From Vibrio sp. 16 (lineage in GTDB: Bacteria > Pseudomonadota > Gammaproteobacteria > Enterobacterales > Vibrionaceae): 64,000 nucleotides of DNA. Below are positions 9,426 through 21,400 of this stretch, piece by piece; position 1 is the first letter of the stretch, and every line of letters begins with the position of its first letter. The notes below the pieces were generated by a model. The model saw nothing but the letters and a program-made list of their open reading frames with translations. It ran no database searches and was not told the DNA's origin. Made by a program: the position numbers and the translations under genes. The stretch spans positions 2,232,001 to 2,296,000 of the forward strand of contig NZ_OY808997.1 in the NCBI RefSeq assembly GCF_963681195.1. The letters are read 5' to 3'.

Positions 9426-9451
9426 TCCCGATGCCAACCTGGCTCGGGGGA
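9426..9451 (+). other. GC-rich hairpin between the peroxiredoxin and Lpd-like genes
   Basis: The stem TCCCGA-GCCA pairs with TGGC-TCGGGG with one bulged base and a tiny loop, 17 bp after the peroxiredoxin stop. No T run follows, so it is not a canonical intrinsic terminator. It may act as an mRNA end, a processing site or a partial terminator that lets the downstream gene be co-transcribed. Nothing else recognisable lies between 9452 and 9576. Confidence 0.45.
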
Positions 9452-9576
9452 CACCCTACTCACTTCCTTGAGTCTTGATACTTGGTTGTCTTAAACCAGT
9501 CCAACAACGTATCAGGATTGACCCCAATTACCTTCCCAAGCCCCACACTGGCTTGGCTAGAAAAGCGAGAACCGTT

Positions 9577-11034
9577 ATGAAACAGTTAAACGTTGATGTT
9601 GCCATTATTGGTGGTGGTACAGCTGGTCTTGGTGCATACCGCGCGGCCAAAGCGCACACGGACAGTGTTGTGATGATTGAAGGTGGTCCATATGGCACCA
9701 CGTGTGCTCGCGTGGGTTGCATGCCTTCAAAGCTGCTTATCGCAGCAGCGGAAAGTGTCCACCAAATCGAAAAGGCTCCAGGCTTTGGCGTTTACCCGCA
9801 AGGTGATATCACCATCAACGGACGTGAAGTAATGGATCGTGTGAAACGCGAACGCGACCGCTTCGTTGGCTTTGTGCTTGAAGGCGTTGATGAAATACCC
9901 GCTCAGGATAAGCTCCAAGGCTACGCGACTTTCCTTGATGACAATACACTCATGGTGGATGACCACACTCAGGTTAACGCTAAGCGAATCGTGATTGCGA
10001 CGGGTTCTCGACCCGCATATCCAGCCGTGTGGAACGAACTGGGCGATCGACTTGTGATCAATGATGATGTGTTTGACTGGGATGACCTACCTGAATCAGT
10101 GGCGGTATTTGGTCCAGGTGTTATTGGCCTTGAGCTTGGTCAAGCGCTGCACCGCTTGGGAGTCAACGTGAAGTTGTTTGGCTTGGGAGGTCAAGTAGGC
10201 CCGCTCACAGACCCAGAGGTTATGGCGTACGCCGATCAAGCGTTCAAACAAGAGTTCTACTTAGATGCGGACGTGAAAGTCGAGAGCATGAAACGTATTG
10301 AAGGCGAAGACAAAGTTGAAATTCAGTTTATCAATCACGATGGTGAACTTGAGAGTTTTATTGTTGATTACGTCTTGGCGGCCACTGGACGTAGACCGAA
10401 TGTCGATAAGCTAGCGATTGAAAACACCAACATTGAGTTAGATGAACGCGGTGTGCCGACCGCTGATCACTACACGCTTCAAACGTCAGTAGAAAGCATT
10501 TTTATCGCAGGTGACGCGAGTAACCAAATTCCATTGCTTCACGAAGCCGCAGATCAAGGTCGTATCGCGGGCGACAATGCAGGCCGTTTTCCCGATATTC
10601 GAGCGGGACTGCGTCGCTCTCCGATTTCAGCGGTCTTCTCTGATCCACAAATTGCGATGGTCGGTGAAACCTATAAGCAGTTAACAACACGTTTAGGCAA
10701 TTGTGGCTGTTTTGCGACGGGTGAAGTTTCTTTTGAGAACCAAGGCCGCTCGCGAGTCATGCTACGCAACAAAGGTATCTTGCATGTCTATGGCGAACAA
10801 GGTACTGGACGTTTCCTTGGCGCAGAAATGATAGGACCCAATGCCGAGCATCTCGCTCACTTGCTTGCTTGGGCACATCAAAACCGAATGACAGTGTCAG
10901 AAATGTTGGATATGCCTTTCTATCACCCTGTTATCGAAGAAGGCGTTCGAACAGCCTTACGCGATCTCAACGCGAAACTGCATCTTGGCCCAGAGATGAT
11001 CAAACACTGCCTAGATTGTGGTCCTGGTTGTTAA
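9577..11034 (+). CDS. Lpd-like pyridine nucleotide-disulfide oxidoreductase
   Basis: FAD/NAD(P)-dependent disulfide reductase of the dihydrolipoamide dehydrogenase/glutathione reductase family. The 485-residue protein has the FAD motif IIGGGTAGLG, the redox disulfide Cys43/Cys48 in CARVGCMPSK, a second dinucleotide motif (FGPGVIGLELGQ), the FAD motif IFIAGDA and the C-terminal catalytic pair His450/Glu455 (HPVIEE). It ends in an unusual cysteine cluster, CLDCGPGC. The frame is open to 9475, but the ATG at 9577 gives a family-like N-terminus and has GAGA upstream. No pdh or E2 genes are near, so it is probably not the pyruvate dehydrogenase E3. Its position behind the peroxiredoxin suggests a thiol-redox role; the substrate is unknown. 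Confidence 0.85.
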   Translation: MKQLNVDVAIIGGGTAGLGAYRAAKAHTDSVVMIEGGPYGTTCARVGCMPSKLLIAAAESVHQIEKAPGFGVYPQGDITINGREVMDRVKRERDRFVGFVLEGVDEIPAQDKLQGYATFLDDNTLMVDDHTQVNAKRIVIATGSRPAYPAVWNELGDRLVINDDVFDWDDLPESVAVFGPGVIGLELGQALHRLGVNVKLFGLGGQVGPLTDPEVMAYADQAFKQEFYLDADVKVESMKRIEGEDKVEIQFINHDGELESFIVDYVLAATGRRPNVDKLAIENTNIELDERGVPTADHYTLQTSVESIFIAGDASNQIPLLHEAADQGRIAGDNAGRFPDIRAGLRRSPISAVFSDPQIAMVGETYKQLTTRLGNCGCFATGEVSFENQGRSRVMLRNKGILHVYGEQGTGRFLGAEMIGPNAEHLAHLLAWAHQNRMTVSEMLDMPFYHPVIEEGVRTALRDLNAKLHLGPEMIKHCLDCGPGC

Positions 11035-11044
11035 TCCGACTAAA

Positions 11045-11077
11045 AATAAAAAACGAGCCCAGTGGCTCGTTTTTGTC
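11045..11077. terminator. Bidirectional terminator between the Lpd-like and RidA-family genes
   Basis: The stem ACGAGCC-cagt-GGCTCGT is flanked by A-rich sequence on the left and T-rich on the right. It can therefore end both the rightward Lpd-like gene and the leftward RidA-family gene. Confidence 0.9.
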
Positions 11078-11094
11078 TTTAGCGTAAGAAGAAA

Positions 11095-11463
11095 TTATTT
11101 TTCTGCGGCAATCACTGAGATCTCAACTAATAACGCCTCACGCGCCATATCCCCCGTTACACAAGCTCGCGCTGGTGCATACCCCTCTGGTACCCATGCA
11201 TCCCAAACAGCATTCATCGCTTGGAAATCTTGCATGTCTTTGAGGTAAATGGTCGCCGACAACATGTGTTCTTTATCGCTGCCCGCTTCAATCAATAGTT
11301 GTTCGACTTTATCGAGCATAGTCTGCGTTTGCTCGGTAATACCTTGTGTTGCATCTGCGCACACCTGACCACATAGATAGATGGTGCCATTGTGCTTCAC
11401 AATTCGGCTCATACGTTGTTTCGTGTGTTGGCGCTCGATCATTTTTCTCACTTTCTCATTCAT
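11095..11463 (-). CDS. RidA/YjgF family protein (YoaB-like)
   Basis: Member of the Rid family, trimeric cytosolic proteins several of which hydrolyse reactive enamine/imine intermediates. The 122 residues span the whole Rid fold, with the conserved [16 protein letters not shown] strand ([20 protein letters not shown]) and the substrate-binding arginine in PARACVTG; the C-terminus VEISVIAAE is typical. It resembles E. coli YoaB more than RidA proper, so an archetypal deaminase role cannot be claimed. An alternative start is the ATG at 11442, which would remove seven residues. It converges on the Lpd-like gene across a shared terminator. Confidence 0.85.
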   Translation of the reverse strand: MNEKVRKMIERQHTKQRMSRIVKHNGTIYLCGQVCADATQGITEQTQTMLDKVEQLLIEAGSDKEHMLSATIYLKDMQDFQAMNAVWDAWVPEGYAPARACVTGDMAREALLVEISVIAAEK

Positions 11464-11509
11464 TTACGATACTCTAGTAACACGCTATGTTACCTAAATT
11501 CGTATCCTC

Positions 11510-11764
11510 ATGACATGCCCATACTGCAAAGATAACTGGTTCTGGCAAAAGATTGGTCGTTGTAAACGCTGCATGGATCAACTCACCGTGCTGTCTGTTT
11601 TATGCTGGATCGCCTGGTGGTTTTTGTTCAAAGACAACCCAAAAAGTATTGAGTCCATTGCGCTACTTATGGCGGGCTTTGCATTCAATGCACTTCTCGC
11701 CCTTCACCTTTGGATGCGCTTTGTGATCATTCCTTGGCAGGGGCGCAATAAAAACAAACGGTAG
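11510..11764 (+). CDS. Small CxxC membrane protein, DUF3624-like
   Basis: 84-residue protein of unknown function. It opens with CPYC and a second pair, CKRC, 15 residues later, a zinc-ribbon-like knuckle on the cytoplasmic side. Two hydrophobic segments follow (about 25-40 and 48-72, with the tryptophan-rich CWIAWWFLF), and the C-terminus is basic. I recall a similar small family in Vibrio and relatives (DUF3624), but that name is from memory. It is divergent from the RidA-family gene, 46 bp start to start. Confidence 0.7.
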   Translation: MTCPYCKDNWFWQKIGRCKRCMDQLTVLSVLCWIAWWFLFKDNPKSIESIALLMAGFAFNALLALHLWMRFVIIPWQGRNKNKR

Positions 11765-11782
11765 ACGAATTTGAGATCGGAT

Positions 11783-11818
11783 AAAAAAAGCCCCAAGGAC
11801 AATGTGTCCTTGGGGCTC
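11783..11818 (-). terminator. Terminator of argH(A)
   Basis: A perfect 13 bp stem (AGCCCCAAGGACA with TGTCCTTGGGGCT) has a 3-base loop. On the minus strand it is followed by seven T residues. It lies about 120 bp beyond the argH(A) stop; the intervening stretch shows no gene. Confidence 0.9.
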
Positions 11819-11935
11819 TCTTAGATTCGTCTAAGAAAAAGCAGTGGTACTTTAATAGACCCAGCTTTTTATAAAAGGTTCCCAAATTGATCGATCTTTT
11901 TTGATCTTTCTTCAAAAACCTTCCAATTCATACTC

Positions 11936-13834
<1,899 letters not shown>

Positions 13835-13929
13835 TCACTATTTGTGCTAGTAGCTATATTGCTAAAAAAGACTCTGAATTATCTTCAGTATTTTATGATG
13901 GTTCAAAGTTACGGCAAATCAAACTAAAA

Positions 13930-13968
13930 ATAAAGTATTAATTCATTATTTTTACATATTTATTCATG
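13930..13968 (-). promoter_or_regulatory. Tandem ARG boxes upstream of argH(A)
   Basis: Two 18 bp elements at 13930-13947 and 13951-13968 are separated by 3 bp. On the minus strand each begins NATGAAT and is otherwise A/T-rich, matching the ArgR operator consensus (TGAAT-W4-ATTCA) well in the first half and partly in the second. The 3 bp gap is the standard spacing for an ArgR hexamer. A TTGCCA...TAATGA promoter-like pair overlaps them. Confidence 0.7.
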
Positions 13969-13989
13969 GCAACTTAATTAATACCCAAA

Positions 13990-14023
13990 GAAAGAAAAAG
14001 CCCACTTGGCGTCCAAGTGGGCT
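13990..14023 (-). terminator. Terminator between argG and argH(A)
   Basis: A perfect 11 bp stem (AGCCCACTTGG with CCAAGTGGGCT) has a 3-base loop and is followed on the minus strand by CTTTTTCTTTC. It lies 22 bp after the argG stop, so argCBG transcripts should end here before argH(A). Confidence 0.87.
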
Positions 14024-14044
14024 TGTATCAATCTGTGGGAAGCA

Positions 14045-15256
14045 TTACTTCTGATTTTTCAGAGCTCTGATACGGCTCGAGAGCGAGTAGAGGCGGATGA
14101 AGCCTTCTGCGTGACTTTGGTCATACACTTCATCTTCACCAAAGGTAGCAAACTCTTCACAGTACAAGCTGTTGTCAGAACGCTTCTGAGTCACGGTTGC
14201 TTGGCCTTTGTATAGCTTCACAACCACTTCACCGTTCACATCTTGCGCCAACTCTTCTGACGCCGCTAGGATAGATTTACACAGTGGCGTGAACCAACGA
14301 CCATCATAAACAAGATGAGAAGCTTTGACGCCCAACTCTTCACGGAACTCAAAGGACGTTTTATCCAAAACAAGCTGTTCAACGGCACGCAGGGCTTCCA
14401 TCATGATGGTGCCTCCTGGCGTTTCGTAACAGCCGCGAGACTTCATCCCCACTAAACGGTTTTCAACGATATCAATACGGCCAATACCGTGTTTCGCCCC
14501 TTTCTCGTTTAAGTAAACCAGTGCGTTGTATGGCGTCATCTGCTCACCATCGACTCCAACGACTTCACCTTTTTCTACTTTTAGCGATACGTACTCAGCT
14601 TCGTTGGGAGCTTGTTCTGGATCCACAGTCCAAGCCCAGCAATCTTCGTTTGGTGCATTCCATGTATCTTCTAGTACGCCACCTTCTGTAGAGATATGCC
14701 ATGCGTTTGCATCACGTGAATAAATTTTCGTTAACGATGCGGTACAAGGGATATTACGCTCAGCCAAATAGTCGAGACACTCTTCACGGCTCACTAGGTC
14801 CCATTCACGCCAAGGTGCGATAACGTGTAGGTCTGGTGCAAGTGCCGCAAAAGCGCCTTCGAAGCGGACTTGGTCGTTACCTTTGCCCGTACAACCATGA
14901 CATAGGGCATCAGCGCCCACTTTACGTGCAACTTCAACCTGAGCTTTAGCGATGATTGGACGAGCCATAGAGGTACCAAGCAGGTATTTCCCTTCGTAGT
15001 AGGCGCCCGTTTTCAGTGTTGGGTAAATGTAATCCGCGACCATCTCTTCTTTTAGGTCCGCGATATAACATTCAGAGGCGCCAGACGCTTTCGCTTTTTC
15101 TTCAATGCCAGCAAGCTCTTCTTCGCCCTGACCAACATCGGCAACAAAGGCTACTACTTCACAATCGTAGTTCTCTTTCAGCCAAGGGATGATCACTGAT
15201 GTATCCAGACCGCCAGAGTATGCGACAACAACTTTATTAACTTGAACTTTGCTCAT
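14045..15256 (-). CDS. argG: Argininosuccinate synthase
   Basis: Cytoplasmic ligase joining citrulline and aspartate, using ATP, to argininosuccinate in arginine synthesis. The 403 residues begin with the PP-loop ATP motif SGGLDTS at 14-20, followed by the citrulline/aspartate-binding [15 protein letters not shown] block and the [20 protein letters not shown] segment. It is the short type-1 ArgG (about 400 residues) rather than the longer E. coli form. It follows argB after 108 bp in the argCBG transcript, which ends at the terminator just downstream. Confidence 0.97.
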   Translation of the reverse strand: MSKVQVNKVVVAYSGGLDTSVIIPWLKENYDCEVVAFVADVGQGEEELAGIEEKAKASGASECYIADLKEEMVADYIYPTLKTGAYYEGKYLLGTSMARPIIAKAQVEVARKVGADALCHGCTGKGNDQVRFEGAFAALAPDLHVIAPWREWDLVSREECLDYLAERNIPCTASLTKIYSRDANAWHISTEGGVLEDTWNAPNEDCWAWTVDPEQAPNEAEYVSLKVEKGEVVGVDGEQMTPYNALVYLNEKGAKHGIGRIDIVENRLVGMKSRGCYETPGGTIMMEALRAVEQLVLDKTSFEFREELGVKASHLVYDGRWFTPLCKSILAASEELAQDVNGEVVVKLYKGQATVTQKRSDNSLYCEEFATFGEDEVYDQSHAEGFIRLYSLSSRIRALKNQK

Positions 15257-15327
15257 TTTCTTTTCTCCAAATCCCGGCGCTGCGCTTGGCGGTCAGTGCT
15301 ACGGGTTACTTCCTAGTTATTCTGTTT

Positions 15328-15351
15328 GCCTTACCGCATTTGCGTTAAGGC
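15328..15351 (-). repeat. Imperfect palindrome in the argB-argG gap
   Basis: GCCTTA-CGC and GCG-TAAGGC arms with one mismatched pair enclose ATTT. It is flanked by GC-rich repeats toward argG. It could be a transcript-stabilising or processing hairpin inside the operon; no T run follows on either strand. Confidence 0.4.
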
Positions 15352-15364
15352 TAATTCATTCTCG

Positions 15365-16159
15365 TTACTGCTTTGGCAGAAACTGAGTTCCAATACTTTG
15401 GCCTGCAAACAACTCGACCAATTTTTCAGGGTAGCGCCAAGTGGCAACTTCAATTGGACGACCTAAGTCATTGGCGGCTTCTAGCGCAGCGTTTACCTTA
15501 ACGATCATCCCGTCAGTAATGACGTGCCCCTGAATCAAGCTTTGAGCTTCTTGCGCGTTTAAACTCTTAATCAAGTGGCCTTTACCGTCGAGCACACCGC
15601 TCACATCCGATAGCAGCACCAACTCTGCATCCAACGCACCAGCCACCGCGACAGCCGCTTGGTCAGCATTCACATTCATCATTTGCCCCTGCGCCGTCAG
15701 GCCAATTGAGCTAATGATCGGCAATGCCCCTGTTTCTAAAACGGCTTGCAGTACTGATGAGTCACCCGGTGTCGCTTTGCCCACCGCACCCAACTCAGGG
15801 TCCAACTCTTCTACTTTGCACAAGCCGCCATCTGCGAGGCTTAAGCCTACTGCGTTCAACCCATCTTTGATCGCTTGACCCTGTAGCATCTTATTTGCGG
15901 TACCGGCCAAAGCGCCTGCGATAACTGGGATCTGCTCGTACGGTGTAACGCGCAGCCCCTCTTTCTTCACGGTTTTTAGTTGCAGTTGAGCCATTAGATC
16001 GTCCACCAGATAACCTCCTCCGTGGACGATCACAATTCGTCGCTGAGCCTGCTTTTGATAATTGGCTATCGCACCAAATACCTGGCTAAGAGTCTCAGTA
16101 CAAGACAGTGCAGCACCGCCTAATTTGATCACTAATGGAGTTTGTTTGTTATCTGTCAT
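15365..16159 (-). CDS. argB: Acetylglutamate kinase
   Basis: Cytoplasmic kinase that phosphorylates N-acetylglutamate, the second step of arginine synthesis. The 264 residues show the amino-acid-kinase features VIKLGGAAL near the N-terminus, [15 protein letters not shown] (phosphate binding), [20 protein letters not shown] and [12 protein letters not shown], and the lysine-containing [12 protein letters not shown]. It lies between argC (36 bp gap) and argG. It lacks the N-terminal helix of arginine-inhibited kinases, like the E. coli enzyme of similar length. Confidence 0.97.
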   Translation of the reverse strand: MTDNKQTPLVIKLGGAALSCTETLSQVFGAIANYQKQAQRRIVIVHGGGYLVDDLMAQLQLKTVKKEGLRVTPYEQIPVIAGALAGTANKMLQGQAIKDGLNAVGLSLADGGLCKVEELDPELGAVGKATPGDSSVLQAVLETGALPIISSIGLTAQGQMMNVNADQAAVAVAGALDAELVLLSDVSGVLDGKGHLIKSLNAQEAQSLIQGHVITDGMIVKVNAALEAANDLGRPIEVATWRYPEKLVELFAGQSIGTQFLPKQ

Positions 16160-16195
16160 TACTCGTCCCTTTACCTACTTGCTTAAGCTTTATGC

Positions 16196-17200
16196 CTAAA
16201 TAAGGGCAGTTAACTCTGGAAATCCGTAGTGGATGTTTAAACATTGCATCGCTTGACTCGATGCGCCTTTGAGTAAGTTGTCTATCGCTGAAACAACGAT
16301 GACGTGCTCACCCTGAACCTTCCAGCCGATATCGCAGAAAGGTGAATTCTCTACATTTTGGATTGAGGGCAGTGTCGATTCGAGAAGACGTACTGCAGGT
16401 TTACCCTCGTATGCTTTTGCAAATGCAGTCGCAACCTGTTGTTCCGTTGCACCACTGGCCAACTTCATTGTTACCGTGGCCAAAATGCCGCGTTTAAAAT
16501 TGCCCAAATGTGGCGTAAAAATTACGTCGCGACCCAAGTGGCTTGCGATTTCTGGCTGATGGCGATGATTGAACACGCCGTAGGGCTGTAAACTCACTTC
16601 GCAGAAGCTGTTGGTTAATGTCGCCTTTCTCCCTGCACCTGAAACACCACTCGTGGCGTTAATAATTGGCCATTGCACCGTATCAAGCAGTTGTGCTTCG
16701 ATAAGTGGTTTGATAGCCAGTTGAGATGCCGTCGGGTAACAACCAGGAACGGCAACGAGCTGTGCTTGTTTAATCTCTTGCGCGTTCCACTCTGCCAATC
16801 CGTACGATGCCTTATCAAGTAAGTGCTCATACTGATGCTCAAAGCCATAAAACTCGCTGTAGAAGCCCTCTCTTTTCACGCGAAACGCACCCGAGAGGTC
16901 AAATACCTGACAACCTTGCTCTAAAAACTGGAACGCCAAATCGTGGCTCACTTCATGTGCGGTCGCTAAAAACACCACATCACAAGCCTTCGCTGCAGCT
17001 GTCACATCTTTAAGCGGCTGCACAGGTTCACTGATTACGCCAGCCAATTTTGGATGCAACTGTGAAATGCTCTTACCAGCGTCCACACTATTGGCGGACA
17101 CATATAAACCTGATAGCGTAAGTCGAGGGTGTTTGTGCACCATGAGCGCCAACTCTGCACCGGTGTAACCGCTTGCGCCAATGATTGTGGTTTTCAGCAT
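16196..17200 (-). CDS. argC: N-acetyl-gamma-glutamyl-phosphate reductase
   Basis: NADPH-dependent reductase producing N-acetylglutamate semialdehyde. From the ATG at 17200 the protein has 334 residues, the length of E. coli ArgC. It starts [17 protein letters not shown], a dinucleotide-binding motif, and carries the catalytic cysteine in [11 protein letters not shown] and the conserved HRHQPEI. A second in-frame ATG at 17212 adds four residues; both have weak ribosome binding sites. First gene of the leftward argCBG operon and divergent from argE across tandem ARG boxes, so arginine repression through ArgR is expected. Confidence 0.96.
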   Translation of the reverse strand: MLKTTIIGASGYTGAELALMVHKHPRLTLSGLYVSANSVDAGKSISQLHPKLAGVISEPVQPLKDVTAAAKACDVVFLATAHEVSHDLAFQFLEQGCQVFDLSGAFRVKREGFYSEFYGFEHQYEHLLDKASYGLAEWNAQEIKQAQLVAVPGCYPTASQLAIKPLIEAQLLDTVQWPIINATSGVSGAGRKATLTNSFCEVSLQPYGVFNHRHQPEIASHLGRDVIFTPHLGNFKRGILATVTMKLASGATEQQVATAFAKAYEGKPAVRLLESTLPSIQNVENSPFCDIGWKVQGEHVIVVSAIDNLLKGASSQAMQCLNIHYGFPELTALI

Positions 17201-17270
17201 TTCGACATCCATTTTTTCAAAAAAACACCACTCGAAAGAGTGACTACAAATTTACAAAAACATCGCTTTT

Positions 17271-17309
17271 ATTGGTTTTTTATTCATTAAAAGTGATTTA
17301 TTATGTGTT
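17271..17309. promoter_or_regulatory. Tandem ARG boxes in the argC-argE divergent promoter region
   Basis: The 18 bp element at 17271-17288 (ATTGG, T run, ATTCATT) and that at 17292-17309 (AGTGATTTATTATGTGTT) are separated by exactly 3 bp and match the ArgR consensus TNTGAAT-W4-ATTCAN with two or three and four or five mismatches. The layout and 3 bp spacing equal those of the E. coli argECBH operator, which represses both divergent transcripts. Confidence 0.78.
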
Positions 17310-17354
17310 TTACCTTCTAAATTGATTTATGTCAACAGGGAAAGCAAACTAAAT

Positions 17355-18494
17355 ATGCAATTGCCGAGTTTCAAAGAGGTCTATCAGGGCCTAATTTCTA
17401 CCTCTTCTATTAGCTCGACCGACCCGAGTTGGGATGAAGGTAATGCGCAAGTCATTGAGAAACTTGCAGGATGGTTGAAAGACGTTGGATTCCAAGTCGA
17501 ACTGACGGAAGTGGAATCAGGGAAGTACAACCTCATCGCTAAAAAAGGCGCAGGTGAGGGAGGGCTGCTACTCGCCGGTCACAGTGATACCGTCCCCTTT
17601 GACGAGGGACGATGGAACTTTGACCCGCACGCGTTGACCGAAGCAAACAATCGCTTTTACGGGCTAGGCACCGCCGATATGAAAGGCTACTTCGCTTTTA
17701 TTATTGAGGCGGTCAAGAAAGTCGATTGGAGCAAACAGACGAAGCCGCTGTACATCTTAGCCACCTGCGATGAAGAGACGACGATGCTCGGTGCACGCCA
17801 CTTTACTGACAATGCTCCGTTTAAACCGGATTACTGCATTATTGGTGAGCCCACCAGCTTAGTACCGATTCGCGGCCATAAAGGCCATGTTGCTAATGCC
17901 GTGCGCGTCACTGGCAAATCCGGTCATTCATCTGATCCCGCTTTGGGAGTGAACGCCATTGAGATCATGCATGAAGTCTTGTTTGCATTAATGCAGCTGC
18001 GAGACAAGCTGATCAAGGAATATCATCACCCAGGCTTTGCCATTCCAAGCCCAACACTCAACTTAGGCCATATTCACGGTGGGGACAGCGCCAACCGCAT
18101 CTGTGGCTGCTGCGAGCTGCATTATGATGTCCGCCCCCTACCTGGAATCAGTTTGGATGGCTTAGACAATATGCTGCGCGGCGCGCTCAAAGAGGTCGAA
18201 GCCAAATGGCCAGGGCGAATTGGCATCACCCCACTGCATGAGCCTATCCCTGGTTACGAATGTCAGCACGACCATCCCTTTATTGGTGGTGTCGAAGAGA
18301 TCTGTGGCATGAGCTCAGAAACCGTCAACTACTGCACCGAGGCGCCTTTCTTGCAGCAGCTTTGCCCGACACTCGTACTCGGACCGGGGTCCATTGATCA
18401 AGCGCATCAGCCAGATGAGTTCTTGGCATTCGAATTTATTGACCCGACCATCGATGTCCTATCCAAAGCCATGTACCGTTATTGCTTTGACTAA
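17355..18494 (+). CDS. argE: Acetylornithine deacetylase
   Basis: Zinc M20-family hydrolase that removes the acetyl group from N-acetylornithine, giving ornithine. From the ATG at 17355 it has 379 residues (E. coli ArgE about 383). Metal and catalytic motifs are visible: [38 protein letters not shown], and [15 protein letters not shown] before the dimerisation domain. The frame stays open to 17322, but those codons add nothing family-like. It runs rightward, opposite argCBG, with the ARG boxes between, and ends in its own terminator before ppc. Because ArgE is used, the pathway here is the linear deacetylase route fed by the ArgH(A) acetyltransferase domain. Confidence 0.96.
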   Translation: MQLPSFKEVYQGLISTSSISSTDPSWDEGNAQVIEKLAGWLKDVGFQVELTEVESGKYNLIAKKGAGEGGLLLAGHSDTVPFDEGRWNFDPHALTEANNRFYGLGTADMKGYFAFIIEAVKKVDWSKQTKPLYILATCDEETTMLGARHFTDNAPFKPDYCIIGEPTSLVPIRGHKGHVANAVRVTGKSGHSSDPALGVNAIEIMHEVLFALMQLRDKLIKEYHHPGFAIPSPTLNLGHIHGGDSANRICGCCELHYDVRPLPGISLDGLDNMLRGALKEVEAKWPGRIGITPLHEPIPGYECQHDHPFIGGVEEICGMSSETVNYCTEAPFLQQLCPTLVLGPGSIDQAHQPDEFLAFEFIDPTIDVLSKAMYRYCFD

Positions 18495-18507
18495 ATCCAA
18501 ATGACAA

Positions 18508-18540
18508 CTGGGCTAGCTTGAGTGTAGCTAGCCCTTTTTG
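18508..18540 (+). terminator. Terminator of argE
   Basis: The stem GGGCTAGC with GCTAGCCC has a 9-base loop and is followed by TTTTT, 15 bp after the argE stop. Confidence 0.88.
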
Positions 18541-18712
18541 TAATAAAATTTCAGCATACTTCACATCAATCTGTTGCTTACTTGGGTTACATTCCTTTTC
18601 ATAATATTTGCAAACTTTGCATGCGATAATTGACTCCGCACGACATTTTTCGCTAGATTGTTTGCTTAACAAAAGAACATTGGATGTAATTTTTTTACAA
18701 GGCAGGATGACA

Positions 18713-21349
18713 ATGAACGAGAAATACTCTGCTCTGCGAAGCAATGTGAGCATGCTAGGACACTTGCTCGGTAACACCATCAAGGATGCACATGGTGAGG
18801 AACTTCTAGAGAAAGTAGAAACGATTCGTAAACTTTCCAAGTCCGCCCTAGCTGGTAATCAGGCTGATAGAGACAGCTTGATCGAGGAAATCAAAAACCT
18901 TCCAAATGAGCAGCTAACCCCTGTTGCCCATGCATTCAACCAGTTCCTCAATCTGACCAACATGGCAGAGCAGTACCACACTATCTCTCGTCATTGTGAT
19001 GCACACGTTTGTGAACCAGACGCTCTCAATACGCTTTTCTCTAAGTTGAGCCAAAACGACATCAGCAAGTTAGACACGGCTCAAGCGGTTCGCGAACTGA
19101 ATATTGAACTTGTCCTGACCGCTCACCCAACAGAGATCACGCGTCGCACCATGATCAACAAGCTTGTTAAGATCAATGAGTGTCTATCCAAGCTTGAGCT
19201 CGGTGACCTGTCAGTCAAAGAACGAGCAAAAACAGAACGTCGCCTTGAGCAATTAATCGCCCAGAGCTGGCATTCCGATACCATTCGTAAGCAGCGCCCA
19301 ACGCCTCTTGATGAAGCAAAATGGGGCTTTGCCGTTGTCGAAAACTCTCTGTGGGAAGCAGTACCAGATTTCTTGCGTGAGATGGATGGTCGTCTAAAAG
19401 ATTATCTTGGTGAAGGGCTGCCTATTGATGCTCGCCCTGTACACTTCTCCTCTTGGATGGGCGGTGACCGCGACGGTAACCCATTCGTCACTCATACCGT
19501 GACTCGTGAAGTGATGCTTCTCTCTCGCTGGAAAGCGGCCGATCTTTACCTCAACGATGTCAATGAGCTTGTTAGCGAGCTGTCGATGACCCAATGTAAC
19601 GACACCATTCGCGCACTTGCCGGAGAAGACGAGCACGAACCTTATCGTGCGGTTCTAAAAGAGTTACGTAACCTGCTCAACGAAACCAAAGAAATTCTCG
19701 ATGCGAAAGTCCACGGCCAAAAACTGGCGGTTAAGGCTCCTCTGCAGCGTATCGAACAACTTTGGGAGCCACTATACGCGTGTTACCAATCGCTGCATGA
19801 ATGTGGCATGGGCATCATCGCTGATGGCTCGCTGCTAGATACTCTTCGTCGCATTAAAGCATTCGGAGTTCACCTCGTTCGCCTAGATATTCGCCAAGAA
19901 AGCACTCGCCACTCAGATGTGCTGTCTGAGCTAACTCGCTACTTGGGCATTGGGGATTACGATCAGTGGAGCGAACAAGATAAGATTGCCTTCTTGACCA
20001 ACGAATTGGCCTCGAAACGCCCGCTTCTTCCCCGTGATTGGGAGCCATCAGAGGCGGTCAAAGAAGTTCTGGATACCTGTAAGATTGTCGCCGCTCAGCC
20101 GCGTGAAGCTTTCGGTGCTTACGTCATCTCAATGGCACGCACAGCCTCTGACGTACTGGCCGTTCACCTGCTGCTTCAAGAATCAGGTTGCCCATACCGT
20201 ATGGACGTTTGTCCATTGTTTGAAACTCTAGACGATTTGAACAATGCGGAATCTGTAATCAAACAGCTCATGGGGATTGACCTCTACCGCGGATTTATCC
20301 AAAACCACCAGATGGTAATGATTGGCTACTCGGATTCAGCAAAAGACGCGGGTGTAATGTCGGCAGGCTGGGCTCAGTACCACGCGATGGATTCACTAGT
20401 GAAAGTGGCTGAAGAAGAAGGCGTGGAGCTTACCCTCTTCCACGGTCGTGGCGGTACAATTGGCCGCGGTGGTGCGCCTGCTCATGCTGCGTTGCTATCT
20501 CAGCCACCGAAGAGTCTAAAAGGCGGTCTTCGCGTTACTGAGCAAGGTGAAATGATCCGCTTTAAGCTAGGCCTACCCGATGTTGCGGTAAACAGTTTCA
20601 ACCTGTACGCCAGCGCTATCTTGGAGGCGAACCTGCTACCGCCACCAGAGCCAAAACAAGAATGGCGTGATCTGATGGATGTACTGTCTGAAGTCAGCTG
20701 TGAAGCATACCGCAGCGTTGTACGTGGCGAGCCAGACTTCGTTCCATACTTCCGTCAAGCAACCCCAGAGCTCGAGTTAGGCAAACTACCGCTTGGCTCT
20801 CGCCCGGCAAAACGTAACCCTAAAGGCGGCGTAGAAAGCCTGCGAGCGATTCCGTGGATTTTCTCGTGGAGTCAAAACCGTCTGGTGCTGCCTGCATGGT
20901 TGGGCGCGGGTGAAGCTATTCAGTACTCGGTCGACAAAGGTCACCAAGCGCTGCTTGAGGAGATGTGTCGCGAGTGGCCGTTCTTCTCAACTCGTCTAGG
21001 CATGTTAGAGATGGTCTACACCAAGTGTAACATCGAGATCTCTCGCTACTATGATGAGCGTCTCGTCGATCCTAAACTTCAGCCTCTGGGTGATCGTCTA
21101 CGTGACCAGCTTAAGAAAGACATCAAAGCTGTGCTCAATGTAGAGAACAACGAAAACTTGATGCAAAGCGATCCGTGGGGGCAAGAGTCGATTCGCCTAC
21201 GTAATATCTACGTTGAGCCTTTGAACATGCTTCAAGCAGAGCTTCTGTACCGCACTCGTCAGAGTGAAGAAGCATCGACAGAAGAGCTTGAAGAAGCGCT
21301 AATGGTCACCATTGCGGGTATTGCTGCAGGCATGCGTAACACTGGTTAG
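18713..21349 (+). CDS. ppc: Phosphoenolpyruvate carboxylase
   Basis: Anaplerotic enzyme adding bicarbonate to phosphoenolpyruvate to give oxaloacetate. The 878 residues (E. coli 883) contain the catalytic histidine block [13 protein letters not shown], the [11 protein letters not shown] site, the [16 protein letters not shown] loop and the C-terminal NTG end needed for allostery. The ATG at 18713 is chosen because AGGA lies 5-6 bases upstream and the frame then begins [12 protein letters not shown]; the open frame reaches back to 18608 with no homology. Flanked by terminators on both sides, so monocistronic. Confidence 0.97.
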   Translation: MNEKYSALRSNVSMLGHLLGNTIKDAHGEELLEKVETIRKLSKSALAGNQADRDSLIEEIKNLPNEQLTPVAHAFNQFLNLTNMAEQYHTISRHCDAHVCEPDALNTLFSKLSQNDISKLDTAQAVRELNIELVLTAHPTEITRRTMINKLVKINECLSKLELGDLSVKERAKTERRLEQLIAQSWHSDTIRKQRPTPLDEAKWGFAVVENSLWEAVPDFLREMDGRLKDYLGEGLPIDARPVHFSSWMGGDRDGNPFVTHTVTREVMLLSRWKAADLYLNDVNELVSELSMTQCNDTIRALAGEDEHEPYRAVLKELRNLLNETKEILDAKVHGQKLAVKAPLQRIEQLWEPLYACYQSLHECGMGIIADGSLLDTLRRIKAFGVHLVRLDIRQESTRHSDVLSELTRYLGIGDYDQWSEQDKIAFLTNELASKRPLLPRDWEPSEAVKEVLDTCKIVAAQPREAFGAYVISMARTASDVLAVHLLLQESGCPYRMDVCPLFETLDDLNNAESVIKQLMGIDLYRGFIQNHQMVMIGYSDSAKDAGVMSAGWAQYHAMDSLVKVAEEEGVELTLFHGRGGTIGRGGAPAHAALLSQPPKSLKGGLRVTEQGEMIRFKLGLPDVAVNSFNLYASAILEANLLPPPEPKQEWRDLMDVLSEVSCEAYRSVVRGEPDFVPYFRQATPELELGKLPLGSRPAKRNPKGGVESLRAIPWIFSWSQNRLVLPAWLGAGEAIQYSVDKGHQALLEEMCREWPFFSTRLGMLEMVYTKCNIEISRYYDERLVDPKLQPLGDRLRDQLKKDIKAVLNVENNENLMQSDPWGQESIRLRNIYVEPLNMLQAELLYRTRQSEEASTEELEEALMVTIAGIAAGMRNTG

Positions 21350-21370
21350 TGTCCATTTCCACTCTATGCA

Positions 21371-21400
21371 AAGGGTTAGCTGAAAGGCTAGCCCTTTTTT
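21371..21400 (+). terminator. Terminator of ppc
   Basis: The stem AAGGGTTAGC with GCTAGCCCTT (one G-T pair) has a 6-base loop and a T6 run, 21 bp after the ppc stop. Confidence 0.9.
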
